Shown here one piece after another: positions 19,278-28,370 of a DNA stretch of 64,000 bases. The DNA lies in NCBI GenBank assembly GCA_004138175.2, contig RYFE02000008.1, positions 110,876 through 174,875 of the forward strand, in the 5' to 3' direction. The notes under the pieces are model-generated. The model had not been told where the DNA came from and made no database searches. It saw only the letters and a program-made list of their open reading frames with translations. A program made the translations under genes and the position numbers. Each line of letters begins with the position of its first letter. Within the stretch, counting starts at the first letter, position 1. Origin of the DNA: Chloroflexales bacterium ZM16-3 (GTDB taxonomy: Bacteria; Chloroflexota; Chloroflexia; Chloroflexales; Chloroflexaceae).

Positions 19278-19424
19278 GGGCTGTTGCAACGTCCTGGGGC
19301 TTCGCCCCAGACCCGGTTTTTTGTTAGGTTTGGGCGGCGAAGCCGCCCAAACCTAACAAAAAATTCTGCGGGGGCGGCGAAGCCGCCCCCGCACCCCCAC
19401 CAGGAGGTGACGTTGCAACAGCCC
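19278..19424. mobile_element. 147-bp MITE-like element with 16-bp terminal inverted repeats and three internal hairpins
   Basis: Ends GGGCTGTTGCAACGTC (19278-19293) and its exact inverse (19409-19424). Inside are hairpins CTGGGGCTTCGCCCCAG, a long one with arms GTTAGGTTTGGGCGGC, and GCGGGGGCGGCGAAGCCGCCCCCGC, followed by ACCCCCACCAGGA. Related pieces without the ends are at 37898-37992, 47278-47352 and 63188-63226. It lies between the aldehyde dehydrogenase and sugar dehydrogenase genes. Confidence 0.8.
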
Positions 19425-19523
19425 CAGCTTTGATCTCATTCTATCGCAGCGCCGCCGGGGCGATCATGCTATGCTGGCTGTACGTTTCTCACGGCCAGTA
19501 TCGTATTCTTTGAGGGATGACCC

Positions 19524-20807
19524 ATGCGAAGATTGCTCTTTGTTATTGTGACGATGGGTTTGCTCACGGCCTGCGGTTCGCGCGATCTGCAGCAGGCTTC
19601 TGTTACGCCGACACAAGCCGCTGCGCCCCCCGCCTCGGCATCCCCTGCCGCGCCCGCGCCTGTTGCCGCAGATACGCCTGCTTCCATTGCTGTCCCGATG
19701 ATCCAGGGTTCGGGTGCGCCGCCCGTCGACCTTGGGAGTCTGTCGGTTCGGCTTGAGGAGGTGCTCGGCGGATTCAACCGGCCGACCTTCATAACCGGGG
19801 CGGGCGATGGCAGCGGCAGGCTATTTGTGGCCGAGCAGGTCGGCCGGGTCTGGGTCGTGCGCGACGGGGCGCGCGCGGATCTGCCCTTCCTCGATATCAG
19901 CGATCTGGTCGATGTCTCTGGCAGCGAGCAGGGCCTGCTGAGCGTGGCCTTCCATCCGCGCTACGCCGAGAATGGCAGCTTCTTTGTGGACTATACCGAC
20001 CTACGCGGCGACACGGTGGTGGCCCGCTACCACGTCTCGGCGAACGCCGACCTGGCCGACCGGGATAGCGCCGAGGTGCTGCTGGCTCAGCAGCAGCCGG
20101 CAGCGAACCATAATGGCGGGCAGCTGGCCTTCGGGCCGGATGGCTACCTGTATGTGGGGCTGGGCGACGGCGGCGGCGGCGGGGACACCTACGGCAACGG
20201 GCAGAACCTTGGCACGCTGCTGGGTACGATCCTGCGCCTGGATGTGGATGGCGCGCCGCCCTACGGCATCCCCGCCGACAACCCATTTGTGGGGCGGGGC
20301 GACGCGCGGCCCGAGATCTGGGCCTGGGGTCTGCGCAACCCCTGGCGCTTCTCGTTCGACCGAGAGACGGACGACCTCTACATCGCCGATGTGGGCCAGA
20401 ACGCCGTGGAGGAGGTGAACGTCCAGCCGGCGGCCAGCGCGGGCGGCGAGAACTATGGCTGGAACACGATGGAGGGGACAGACTGCTTCCTCGCCCAGGG
20501 CTGCGACCAGGCGGGGCTAACCTTGCCGGTGACGACCTACCGGCACAGCTCGGCAGAGGGCGGCTGCTCGATCACTGGCGGCTATGTGTACCGGGGGAAG
20601 CGGCTGCCGCAGGCGGTTGGGCTCTACCTGTATAGCGATTACTGCTCGGGCAACCTGTGGGCGCTCCGCCGCCAGGGCGCGGGCTGGGAAAACCGGCTGA
20701 TCGGGAAACTGGGGGTTAGCCCGAGCAGCTTCGGCGAGGATGAGGCGGGCGAGCTGTATGTGGCCGACCACGCTGGCGGGGCGATCTACCGGGTGGTGGT
20801 GGAGTAG
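19524..20807 (+). CDS. Lipoprotein PQQ-dependent sugar (glucose/sorbosone) dehydrogenase
   Basis: 427 residues with lipobox LLTAC (C17), a Pro/Ala linker, then a six-bladed beta-propeller of the GSDH family. Motifs include PTFITGAGDGSGRLFVAEQ, NHNGGQLAFGPDGYLYVGLG, RPEIWAWGLRNPWRFSFD and DVGQNAVEEVN, which in soluble glucose dehydrogenase line the PQQ and calcium sites. Many homologues are annotated as sugar dehydrogenases without proven activity, so the substrate is open. It is exported and lipid-anchored. It is transcribed alone between a MITE-like element and the convergent channel gene at 20825. Confidence 0.9.
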   Translation: MRRLLFVIVTMGLLTACGSRDLQQASVTPTQAAAPPASASPAAPAPVAADTPASIAVPMIQGSGAPPVDLGSLSVRLEEVLGGFNRPTFITGAGDGSGRLFVAEQVGRVWVVRDGARADLPFLDISDLVDVSGSEQGLLSVAFHPRYAENGSFFVDYTDLRGDTVVARYHVSANADLADRDSAEVLLAQQQPAANHNGGQLAFGPDGYLYVGLGDGGGGGDTYGNGQNLGTLLGTILRLDVDGAPPYGIPADNPFVGRGDARPEIWAWGLRNPWRFSFDRETDDLYIADVGQNAVEEVNVQPAASAGGENYGWNTMEGTDCFLAQGCDQAGLTLPVTTYRHSSAEGGCSITGGYVYRGKRLPQAVGLYLYSDYCSGNLWALRRQGAGWENRLIGKLGVSPSSFGEDEAGELYVADHAGGAIYRVVVE

Positions 20808-20824
20808 GCTCGGGGGCGGCACCC

Positions 20825-22762
20825 TTATAGCAGATCTGGCTCGCCTGGGTCCACCCACTGGTCGCTGGTGAGCACAATGATCTGGTCGGCGGCGGTGAGG
20901 GCGATCTGGCGCGGCTTGGGCGGGTTGAGGTAGACCCCGTGGTTCTTCTCATCGCGCTGGGCGTCCTCACGCACCCAGTAGCCGATCGCCACCTCGCCGC
21001 GCCGCCGCGCCGCCGCCGTGAGCGTGTAGAAGGTCAGCGGCACATCGGTGCGCACATAGTCGCGGATCGGGCGCATCTGGATCTCCGATCCGGTCGGGTC
21101 GAACAGCTCGCCGAAGATCTCGGTCATGTGGCGGTTCTGGGCGATCTGGGCCAGCATCAGGCTCATCAGCCGGTCGCTCACAATAAAGTCGTCCACCCGC
21201 GTGACGCGGGCCAGATCCCGGTTGCGGATGTCGAGCATCTCGCTGACGATCGAGAAGGGGTGATCCAGCCGGTCGGCGATATCGCGCAGGTGCAGCAGCG
21301 TGATCAGGGTGCGCGCGTCGGCCGCCTGCGGGTCGAGGGTGTCGGAGTAGCTCAGCACAACGACGTGGTCGTAGCTGCGCAGGTCGAGCGCGTCGAGCAC
21401 ATCGCGGTCGGTGGCGTCGTCCGCCTGGAAGGCGACGGTCTGGTTCTTCAGCACGGCGCAGTAGCGGCCGATGTCGTGGGCGGCGGCGGGTGTGCTGGCC
21501 ACCACATCGACGTGGGAGCCGGGGGCGACATAGCCCTCCAGGCGGTGGATGACCAGCGGGCCGTGGCCGTTCCACCCAAGGATGAGCGTGCGCTCGGGGG
21601 CGCGCTGGCGCGGCTGCGGGCTCACCATATGCGCGGCGGGGATCTCGGGGGCCGGGCGGGCTGAGATCTTGATCGAGCGGATGCCCTCGGCGATCACGAT
21701 CGGCTGGTCGCCCGGCGCGATCAGCCGATCCATCGGCGGGCGCAGCAGCACTTTTTTATCAGCGGTGAAGACGCCGATTAGCACGCTGTCCTCGAAGGCC
21801 ATCAGAGCATCGCCGAAGCTGCGGCCCGCCAGGCTCTCGTCGGGCCAGAAGTAGATCTCGCTGCCCGCGTAGTCGAGCAGCTCCAGGTAGACCACCGAGA
21901 GCCCGGTGCTACGGCTGGTCTGCACGATGATCCGCGAGATCAGGTCGGTGATCTGGACGAACTGAGCCTCGCCGCGACCGACCATCTGGGCCACGCGCAG
22001 GTTTCGCGGGTCGCGCAGCTCAGCCACAATATGGTAGGGCGCGGCGTGGCGCTGGCTGTTGTTGGTGATCGCCAGGATGCTCTTGATCACCTGCGAGTCG
22101 GCGTCGCCATCCTCGGGGGCGAGGGCGATGATCACGCGGGCGGCGTGCAGGTTGACGATCTCCAGGTCGTGCATGCTGATCGGGCTGCCGGTGCGGCAGA
22201 CGATCCGGGTGCGGGCGAGCCGACCGACCTGGGCGCGGATCTCGTCCTCCATCTCCACCTTGTCGCGGTCGGCGAGGATGACCACGCAGGTGTTCTTATC
22301 GTGGTCATTGGCCATAGCCAGCTCGGAGATGACCGTAAAGATCTGCGAGGACCAGCCCAGGATGACGATATGGCCATTCTCAACCACGAACGAGCGGCCC
22401 TTGCGCAGCTCATCAAGCCGCCGGTCGAGGCCGGTATTGATCACGCCGATCAGGGTGCTGACCAGGAAGATCCCGCCCGAGGTGACGGCGAGCATCACCC
22501 CGAGGAAGAGCGGGCTCCCCTGGTCGCCGCCCATCGTGCCGGGGTCGAGGGTGCGCAGCAGGCTCATCCAGGCGATCTCGGCGAAGGTGGGCGGATCGAT
22601 CTGGCCGGCGGGGCGCTCGCCAAGGGCCACGAGCAGCACAGAGGCCAGCGCGACGAGCAGGATCGAGGCGACGAACAGCCAGCCGATCAGGGCGATGGTG
22701 CCCCTGGCCATGATGTTGTCGAAGCGGTAGCGGAGCCGGTCGATCAGGGTGATTTTGCGCAT
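20825..22762 (-). CDS. CASTOR/POLLUX-type ion channel with RCK domains
   Basis: 645 residues. The N-terminus has hydrophobic helices at about residues 22-48 and 86-110 with a re-entrant segment between (FAEIAWMSLLRTLDPGTMGG), ending in the linker LIGVINTGLDRRLDELRKGR. This is followed by tandem RCK/TrkA-N-like Rossmann domains (GHIVILGWSSQIFTVISEL near 128 and RTLILGWNGHGPLVIHRLEG near 395). This layout is that of plant CASTOR/POLLUX/SYM8 calcium or potassium channels and their bacterial relatives. Ion selectivity is not predictable here. The leader is made of the repeat array at 22768-22798 with no Shine-Dalgarno sequence, so the start is slightly uncertain. Confidence 0.87.
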   Translation of the reverse strand: MRKITLIDRLRYRFDNIMARGTIALIGWLFVASILLVALASVLLVALGERPAGQIDPPTFAEIAWMSLLRTLDPGTMGGDQGSPLFLGVMLAVTSGGIFLVSTLIGVINTGLDRRLDELRKGRSFVVENGHIVILGWSSQIFTVISELAMANDHDKNTCVVILADRDKVEMEDEIRAQVGRLARTRIVCRTGSPISMHDLEIVNLHAARVIIALAPEDGDADSQVIKSILAITNNSQRHAAPYHIVAELRDPRNLRVAQMVGRGEAQFVQITDLISRIIVQTSRSTGLSVVYLELLDYAGSEIYFWPDESLAGRSFGDALMAFEDSVLIGVFTADKKVLLRPPMDRLIAPGDQPIVIAEGIRSIKISARPAPEIPAAHMVSPQPRQRAPERTLILGWNGHGPLVIHRLEGYVAPGSHVDVVASTPAAAHDIGRYCAVLKNQTVAFQADDATDRDVLDALDLRSYDHVVVLSYSDTLDPQAADARTLITLLHLRDIADRLDHPFSIVSEMLDIRNRDLARVTRVDDFIVSDRLMSLMLAQIAQNRHMTEIFGELFDPTGSEIQMRPIRDYVRTDVPLTFYTLTAAARRRGEVAIGYWVREDAQRDEKNHGVYLNPPKPRQIALTAADQIIVLTSDQWVDPGEPDLL

Positions 22763-22767
22763 AGACG

Positions 22768-22798
22768 ATTGCAGATTTCAGATTTCAGATTGCAGATT
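22768..22798. repeat. Short-word array abutting the channel gene start
   Basis: Words GATTGCAGATTTCAGATTTC in tandem, six bases upstream of the channel start codon. The inverted partner array is at 22970-22995, with the MITE copy between them. Confidence 0.75.
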
Positions 22799-22800
22799 AC

Positions 22801-22915
22801 GTAATACCGTAAAAGGAGCGCTGTGGCATTTCCCTGTCATTCTGAGCGAAGCGAAGAATCCCGACCGGGACCCTTCGCTTCGCTCAGGGTGACAGCGTGC
22901 CTTCTGCGGTATTGC
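22801..22915. mobile_element. MITE-like 115-bp palindromic element, copy 2
   Basis: Arms of 24 bases pair at 19 positions (GTAATACCGTAAAAGGAGCG against CCTTCTGCGGTATTGC). The core is TCATTCTGAGCGAAGCGAAG / CTTCGCTTCGCTCAGGGTGA. It is nested between inverted short-word arrays. Confidence 0.88.
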
Positions 22916-22969
22916 CAGATTACAGTCTCGCAGAGCTACTCCAAGTATGCGTCAGGCTACATCTGGTCG

Positions 22970-22995
22970 CAATCTGCAATCTACAATCTGCAATC
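22970..22995. repeat. Short-word array directly after the panE stop
   Basis: Words AATCTGCAATCTACAATCTG. On the minus strand the array begins immediately after the panE TGA stop at 22994-22996. Confidence 0.75.
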
Positions 22996-23977
22996 ATAGC
23001 CCCCCAGACACCACCCTATCAAGCAGCTTCATACTCGCGTAGATCGCATCAATGTGGGGCGTAGGCACACCAACAAGGCGACCCAGCTCGGCCACCGCGC
23101 CGACGAGGGCGTCCACCTCGGTGGGCTTACCGGCCTCGACATCCTGGAGCATCGATGTCCTATGGGCGCCGATATCCTCGGCCATCTTCAGGCGGCGCTC
23201 GATTGTGAGCGGGAAGCGGATGCCGAGCGCCTCGGCCACCTGCTGGGCCTCCGCCATCATCGCCGAGGCCAGGGCGCGCGCGCCGGGGTCGGCGATGATC
23301 ACATCCACAGTGGCGCGGGCGAGCGCGCTGATCGGGTTGACCGAGAGGTTTCCCCAGAGCTTGATCCAGATCTCGCTGCGGATGTCGGGGCGGGCGGGGG
23401 CCTTGAGGCCGGCGGCGGTGAAGAGCGCCGAAAGCGCAAGGACGCGCTCGCTCTTGCTGCCGTCGGGCTCGCCGAGGGTGAAGCGGTTGCCCTCGATGTG
23501 GCGGATGACGCCGGGGCGCTCAATGGTGGCGGCCGGGTAGACCACACAGCCGATCACGCGCGCGATCTCGATCTCGGCGGCGATGCGTCCGCCGGGGTCA
23601 ACCGACTCGATCCGGCGACCCTCGTGGGGGCCGCCGTGGCGCATGAAGTACCACCAGGGGATACCATTCTGGGCGAAGACGACGGACGTGTCGGGGCCGT
23701 AGAGGGCGCGCATGGGCGCGGCCAGGGCCGACAATGCCTGGGTCTTCACCGCGACGATCACGGCGTCCTGGGGGCCAGCGGAGGCCATATCGGCGGTGGC
23801 CATAGCCGGGCGGGCCACATCGCGGCGTCCGTCGGCGTACTCAAGCGCCAGCCCGTCGCGCCGGATGGCCTCCAGGTGGGCGCCACGGGCGATCAGAGTC
23901 ACCTCGGCGCCGGCCAGAGCCAGCCGCACCCCCAGGTAGCCGCCGATCGCCCCGGCGCCGACGATTGCGATTCGCAT
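22994..23977 (-). CDS. panE: 2-dehydropantoate 2-reductase (PanE/ApbA)
   Basis: 327 residues. It reduces ketopantoate to pantoate with NADPH, a step of pantothenate and CoA synthesis. The N-terminal Rossmann motif is IVGAGAIGGYLGVRLALAGA. The C-terminal all-helical domain carries the catalytic lysine region EIWIKLWGNLSVNPISALAR and the loop KPTEVDALVGAVAELG. The start ATG has AGGAG six bases upstream. It lies downstream of coaA on the same strand, with a 28-bp hairpin between them, so linkage to the CoA pathway is supported by context. Paralogues acting on other keto acids exist, so the substrate is likely rather than certain. Confidence 0.88.
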   Translation of the reverse strand: MRIAIVGAGAIGGYLGVRLALAGAEVTLIARGAHLEAIRRDGLALEYADGRRDVARPAMATADMASAGPQDAVIVAVKTQALSALAAPMRALYGPDTSVVFAQNGIPWWYFMRHGGPHEGRRIESVDPGGRIAAEIEIARVIGCVVYPAATIERPGVIRHIEGNRFTLGEPDGSKSERVLALSALFTAAGLKAPARPDIRSEIWIKLWGNLSVNPISALARATVDVIIADPGARALASAMMAEAQQVAEALGIRFPLTIERRLKMAEDIGAHRTSMLQDVEAGKPTEVDALVGAVAELGRLVGVPTPHIDAIYASMKLLDRVVSGGL

Positions 23978-23990
23978 GCCAGACTCCTAA

Positions 23991-24050
23991 AACCTGTCAG
24001 GTGTGGCCGATATGGAGCTACCGCTCCATATCGGCCACACCTGACAGGTT
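23991..24050. terminator. 28-bp perfect hairpin between coaA and panE
   Basis: Arms 23991-24018 and 24023-24050 with loop TACC, containing GTGTGGCCGATATGGAGC. It follows the coaA stop in the direction of transcription and could terminate or attenuate read-through into panE. No T-run is present. Confidence 0.55.
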
Positions 24051-24056
24051 TGCAAT

Positions 24057-25013
24057 CTACAATTTCCTCAGGTAAACGTGCTCCAGCGTGTGGCGGGGGC
24101 CCTTCTCCAAGATGAGGTCGGCCCGCTCGCGGGTCGGCTCAATATTATGCCTCAGGTTGACCCCGTTGATCTCGCGCCAGATCCGCCGGGCCACAGCCAC
24201 GGACTCCTCGGCGCTCAGCTCGCTGTAGCGCCGGAAGTAGGAGTGCGGGTCGCGGAACGCCGTCTCGCGCAGCTTCAGGAAGCGCTCGACGTACCACTGC
24301 TGGAGCAGGTTCTCGTCGGCGTCCACATAGATCGAGAAGTCGAAGAAGTCCGACACAAAGAGCTGCAGGCGACGGCTGGGCTGGCCGCCGCGCTGGAGCA
24401 CATTCAGCCCCTCCACAATCAGGATGTCGGGCTGATCCACCAACTGAATCTGATCGTCCACGATATCGTACACCAGGTGCGAGTAGATCGGCGCGGAGAG
24501 CTGGGGGTGGCCGGACTTCACATCGGTCATGAACTGGAGCAGCCGACGTCGGTCATAGCTCTCGGGGAAGCCCTTACGGTGCAAGATCCCGCGCGCCTGG
24601 AGCACCCGGTTCGGGTGGAGGAACCCGTCGGTGGTGACGAGATCGACCCTGGGGGCGACGGAGCGGCTGGCCAGGAGCGCCTGGATGATACGGGCGGTGC
24701 TGCTCTTACCTACGGCCACGCTGCCGGCGATGCCGATCACATAGGGCATCTTCTCGGCGGGGCTGCCGAGAAAGGCGCTGGTGGCCTGGTAGAGCTGCTG
24801 GGTCGACTCGTAGTAGAGCTGGATGAGCCTCACCAGAGGCAGGTAGATGTCGGCCACATCTTCTAGCGAGACGCTATCGTTGAGGCTGACCATCGTCTGG
24901 AGCTGGGACTCGCTCAGCGGCATACGCGACCCGTTCCGTAGCCTGGCCCACTCGGCGCGTGAGAAGCAGGTATAGGGGGCCAGGCGGCGCTCTTCGGTGG
25001 GCGATGCGTGCAT
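24057..25013 (-). CDS. coaA: Type I pantothenate kinase
   Basis: 318 residues. It phosphorylates pantothenate, the first committed step to CoA. Walker A is [16 protein letters not shown] with the lysine near residue 99. [12 protein letters not shown] and [15 protein letters not shown] are hallmarks of the CoaA (P-loop, CoA-inhibited) type, as is [20 protein letters not shown]. The start ATG has GAGGAA six bases ahead. The stop TAG falls within a copy of the TTGTAGATTGC repeat word. It stands between the acyl-CoA synthetase gene and panE, all on the minus strand. Length matches E. coli CoaA (316). Confidence 0.95.
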   Translation of the reverse strand: MHASPTEERRLAPYTCFSRAEWARLRNGSRMPLSESQLQTMVSLNDSVSLEDVADIYLPLVRLIQLYYESTQQLYQATSAFLGSPAEKMPYVIGIAGSVAVGKSSTARIIQALLASRSVAPRVDLVTTDGFLHPNRVLQARGILHRKGFPESYDRRRLLQFMTDVKSGHPQLSAPIYSHLVYDIVDDQIQLVDQPDILIVEGLNVLQRGGQPSRRLQLFVSDFFDFSIYVDADENLLQQWYVERFLKLRETAFRDPHSYFRRYSELSAEESVAVARRIWREINGVNLRHNIEPTRERADLILEKGPRHTLEHVYLRKL

Positions 25014-25029
25014 GGTGGGTTCCTCGTTG

Positions 25030-25055
25030 GGGTGCCCTTCCTATGGGCACCCCCT
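25030..25055. terminator. Hairpin after the acyl-CoA synthetase gene
   Basis: GGGGTGCCC and GGGCACCCC with a short loop, in the 64-base gap between the acyl-CoA synthetase stop and the coaA start. A weak terminator or leader stem. Confidence 0.4.
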
Positions 25056-25077
25056 GCGGACGCATTGCGCTGCGTCC

Positions 25078-26589
25078 CTACGCCTCGATGCCGAGGGTTT
25101 TGGCCATTGTGATGCGCTGGAGCTTGCCGGTGGCCCCACGGGGAAGGGCCTCTAGGATGTGGATCTGGCGCGGCACCTTAAAGTCGGCGAGGGAGCGCGC
25201 GCAGTGCTCGCGCAGCTCCTTCTCGGACGCCTCCGCCCTAAGCACCACGGCGGCGTGAATGTCCTCGCCGAGGGTCTTGTGCGGCACGGCGAAGGACAGG
25301 GCCTCGGCCACGGCGGGGTGACGCAGCAGCACATCGTCGATCTCCAGGGGCGAGATCTTCTCGCCGCCCCGGTTGATCAGCTCCTTAAGCCGCCCGGTCA
25401 GCGCCAGGTAGCCGTCCTCATCGAGGTAGCCCTGGTCGCCGGTGCGGAACCAGCCGTCGGTGAAGGCGGCGGCGTTGGCCTGGGGGTTGTTCTCGTAGCC
25501 ATCCACCACACTGCCGCCGCGCACCACCACCTCGCCGCGCGCCCCCTGGGGCAGCAGGCTGCCCGCGTCGTCCATGATCCCCACGTCCACGCCGATGCCC
25601 ACGCCGACGGTGCCGGCCTTGTGCGGGGCGGGCGGCAGCGGGTTGGATGTCATCTGGTGGCTGGCCTCGGTCATACCGTAGCTCTCCAGCACCGGTGCGC
25701 CGAAGGTCGCCTCCATTCGCTCCATCACCACCGGCGGCAGCGGCGCGCTGCTCGATCTGATGAACCTGAAGGGGTTGGCCGCGATCACCTCGGCGTTGCG
25801 CTCGGCGCGGGCCAGCAGCATCTGGTGCATGGTCGGCACCGCCGAGAACCATGTGGGCCTGTACTGCTCGACCCAGCCCCAGAAGCGCATGGCGTCGAAG
25901 CCGGGCGGGCAGATCAGGGTGCCGCCCGAGGCCAGGGTGCCCAGCATCGAGGCGACGATACCGTGGATGTGGAAGAGTGGCATCACGCAGAGGGCGCGAT
26001 CCTCGGGGCCGAGCTGGTAGGTCTCGATGATGTTGGTGATCGAGGTGGCCAGGTTGCGCTGGCGGATGGGTACGCGCTTGGGCCGGCTGGTGGTGCCGCT
26101 GGTGTGCAGAATCATGGCCACGTCGTCGGGCTGCGCCGCGCGGCGCATGTCGAAGGGCCAGTGCGCGATGTCGAAGGCAAGCGAGCCCTCGGCGGTGACG
26201 GCGGCCTCGATCAGCTGCATGCCGGGGAGCATGGCGGCGCGGGCGGCGTCGAGGGTGCCGGGCAAGATGATCAGCGCCTTGGCGCGGGTGTCCTCGTAGT
26301 AGAAGGCGAACTCGTCGGCGCGGTACTTCGGGTTGAGCGGCGCGGCGGTGGCGGCGGTGGCGGCGGCCAGAAAGGCGATCACCACCTCCGGGCCGTTGCC
26401 CATCGCGATAGCGACCCGGTCGCCCCGGCCAAGCCCTGCGCCCTGAAGCTGGCCGGCCAGATCGGCCACATTGGCCCGCAGCGCGGCGTAGCTCAGGTCG
26501 GGGCGGCCGGGGGCCACCAGCGCGGGGTGGCTTGCATCGCCGCTGTCGAGCAGATCAAGCAGGGTAGACATTACCGGCTCGCGGGACAT
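25078..26589 (-). CDS. AMP-dependent acyl-CoA synthetase (FadD/AAE3-like)
   Basis: 503 residues from the ATG at 26589, chosen because AAGGAG lies five bases upstream; an in-frame start exists ten codons earlier. It activates a carboxylic acid as adenylate and transfers it to CoA. Motifs are the P-loop MILHTSGTTSRPKRVPIRQRN (split as TSGTTSRPKR), SYGMTEASHQM, the WFRTGDQGYLDEDGYL hinge region and GGEKISPLEIDDVL; the C-terminal lysine is in PRGATGKLQRI. Overall similarity is to the AAE3/Pcs60 oxalyl-CoA synthetase group rather than to long-chain FadD, but the substrate is a guess. It lies upstream of coaA, so CoA supply and use are adjacent. Confidence 0.88.
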   Translation of the reverse strand: MSREPVMSTLLDLLDSGDASHPALVAPGRPDLSYAALRANVADLAGQLQGAGLGRGDRVAIAMGNGPEVVIAFLAAATAATAAPLNPKYRADEFAFYYEDTRAKALIILPGTLDAARAAMLPGMQLIEAAVTAEGSLAFDIAHWPFDMRRAAQPDDVAMILHTSGTTSRPKRVPIRQRNLATSITNIIETYQLGPEDRALCVMPLFHIHGIVASMLGTLASGGTLICPPGFDAMRFWGWVEQYRPTWFSAVPTMHQMLLARAERNAEVIAANPFRFIRSSSAPLPPVVMERMEATFGAPVLESYGMTEASHQMTSNPLPPAPHKAGTVGVGIGVDVGIMDDAGSLLPQGARGEVVVRGGSVVDGYENNPQANAAAFTDGWFRTGDQGYLDEDGYLALTGRLKELINRGGEKISPLEIDDVLLRHPAVAEALSFAVPHKTLGEDIHAAVVLRAEASEKELREHCARSLADFKVPRQIHILEALPRGATGKLQRITMAKTLGIEA

Positions 26590-26680
26590 AGACGCTCCTT
26601 CGAGTCTATATGGACGCATCGCAGTTGCATCCTCCAGTATACCAAGCGGGGTTCCAGTGGCTTGTTGGGGATCTCTCGTG

Positions 26681-26733
26681 ATTCTGATAGTTGATGGTCG
26701 CCAGTTTTGCTGGCGACCATCAACTATCAGAAT
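26681..26733. terminator. 24-bp perfect hairpin at the 3' end of ggt
   Basis: Arms 26681-26704 and 26710-26733 (TGATAGTTGATGGTCGCCAG in the left arm), loop TTTTG. One arm overlaps the ggt stop codon at 26727-26729. Confidence 0.6.
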
Positions 26734-28337
26734 CCCACAGCCACCCCATCGCAGCGCATCTCGGTGCCGGCCACATAGCTGCCGTCGCCCTGCCGCCAGA
26801 TGATCTGGCCGCGGCCGAAGTCGGCGGGGGCGGCCTCAACAATGACGTTATGGCCACGGGCGGCCAGCCCCTCGACAATGTGGCGCGGCGTCTCCAGCTC
26901 CAGGCGCAGGGTCTCGTCCTTCTCCCAGCGCCAGCGCGGCGCGTCGAGGGCGGCCTGCGGGTGCATGCCGTAGTCCAGGCTGTTGACGATCACCTGCGCG
27001 TGGCCCTGGGGCTGCATGTGGCCGCCCATCACGCCGAAGGGGCCGACCGGCTTGCCGCCCCTGGTCAGGAAGCCGGGGATGATCGTGTGGAAGGGCCGTC
27101 GGCCGGGGGCCAGGCAGTTCGGGTGGCCGGGCGTCGTCACAAAGCCGTAGCCCCGGTTGTGCAGCGAGATGCCCCACCCCGGCACGACCACGCCCGAGCC
27201 AAAGCCCATGTAGGTGGACTGGATCATGCTGACCATGCGCCCGTCGCGGTCGGCGGCGCAGAAGTAGACGGTGCCGCCGCTCGGCAGTTCGCCGGGGCCG
27301 TAGTCGCCTGCCCGCGCGCCGATAAGCTTGGCGCGGGCGGCCAGGCGCTCGCGGCTCAGCATCGCAGCCACCGGCACCTCTACCTTCGTCGGGTCGCCCA
27401 CATAGGCGAAGGCGTCGGCGAAGGCCAGCTTCATCGCCTCAACCTGGAGGTGGTAGCTGGCGTCCGAGTCGCGCGGGTGGCGGGACAGGTCGAACTCCTC
27501 CAGCGCGCCGAGGGCCATCAGGGCGGCGATGCCCTGGCCGCTGGGCGGGATCTCGTGGACGGTGTAGCCCCGGTAGTCCAGGCCAATCGGCTCGACCCAC
27601 TCACTGGCGTGGGCGGCCAGGTCATCGGCGCTGATCAGGCCGCCGGTCTCCTGGGCGAATGCGGCGATCGCCTGGGCGATCTCGCCCTCGTAGAAGGCGC
27701 GGGCGCCCTGGGCGGCGATCAGGCGCAGGCTGCGGGCGTGGCCGGGGCTGCGGAATCGCTCGCCGGGCCGGGGCGCGCGCCCGCCGGGGGCGTAGGTATC
27801 CAGGAAGCCAGCGAACTCAGGGCCGGGGCGCTGCTGGGCCAGGGCCACCCCGCGCGCCCAGGACGCGGCTACCGAGGGCGGCACCGGCGCGCCATCCTCG
27901 GCGTAGCCGATCGCCGGGGCGAAGAGCCGCTCCAGGGGTAGCGAGCCGAAGCGGGCGTGCATGTCGTCCCAGAGCCGCACCACGCCGGGCACCGTCACCG
28001 GCAGCCAGCCGTGTGTTGGCAGCGCGCTATGGCCGGCGCGGGCCAGGGCGTCCACGCTCAGGGCGGCGGGGGCGCGACCCGAGCCAGTGATGCCGTGCAG
28101 GCGGTCGCCATCCCAGATCAGGGCGAAGCCATCGCCGCCGAGCCCGTTGGAGGGCGGCTCTAGCACAGCCAGCGCGGCGGCGGCGGCCAGGGCCGCGTCA
28201 ATCGCGTTGCCGCCATCCTGGAGCACGCGCAGCCCGGCCTGCGAGGCCAACGGGTGGCTGGTGGCGACCACGCCGTTGGCGGCGACCAGGGGCGCACGCC
28301 GCGCGGCGTATGGGTAGGCGAGGAGGTTCATATCCAT
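26727..28337 (-). CDS. Gamma-glutamyltransferase family protein (YwrD-like)
   Basis: 536 residues. It is an Ntn-hydrolase precursor expected to self-cleave before the nucleophile threonine, here in GGTVYFCAADRDG near residue 356. IQSTYMGFGSGVVVPGWG and the N-terminal NAIDAALAAAAALAVLEPPSNGLGGDGF are family signatures. The sequence context (TVYF rather than TTHYS) places it with the YwrD-like and cephalosporin-acylase-like branch, where glutathione activity is often low or unproven. No clear signal peptide, so it is probably cytoplasmic. The start ATG 28337 has AAAGGA ahead. The gene is 33 bases from the end of the radical SAM gene, possibly one transcript. Confidence 0.9.
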   Translation of the reverse strand: MDMNLLAYPYAARRAPLVAANGVVATSHPLASQAGLRVLQDGGNAIDAALAAAAALAVLEPPSNGLGGDGFALIWDGDRLHGITGSGRAPAALSVDALARAGHSALPTHGWLPVTVPGVVRLWDDMHARFGSLPLERLFAPAIGYAEDGAPVPPSVAASWARGVALAQQRPGPEFAGFLDTYAPGGRAPRPGERFRSPGHARSLRLIAAQGARAFYEGEIAQAIAAFAQETGGLISADDLAAHASEWVEPIGLDYRGYTVHEIPPSGQGIAALMALGALEEFDLSRHPRDSDASYHLQVEAMKLAFADAFAYVGDPTKVEVPVAAMLSRERLAARAKLIGARAGDYGPGELPSGGTVYFCAADRDGRMVSMIQSTYMGFGSGVVVPGWGISLHNRGYGFVTTPGHPNCLAPGRRPFHTIIPGFLTRGGKPVGPFGVMGGHMQPQGHAQVIVNSLDYGMHPQAALDAPRWRWEKDETLRLELETPRHIVEGLAARGHNVIVEAAPADFGRGQIIWRQGDGSYVAGTEMRCDGVAVGF

Positions 28338-28370
28338 CGGTTTATTCCTTTCTGTGAGCTTCCCGGAAGC

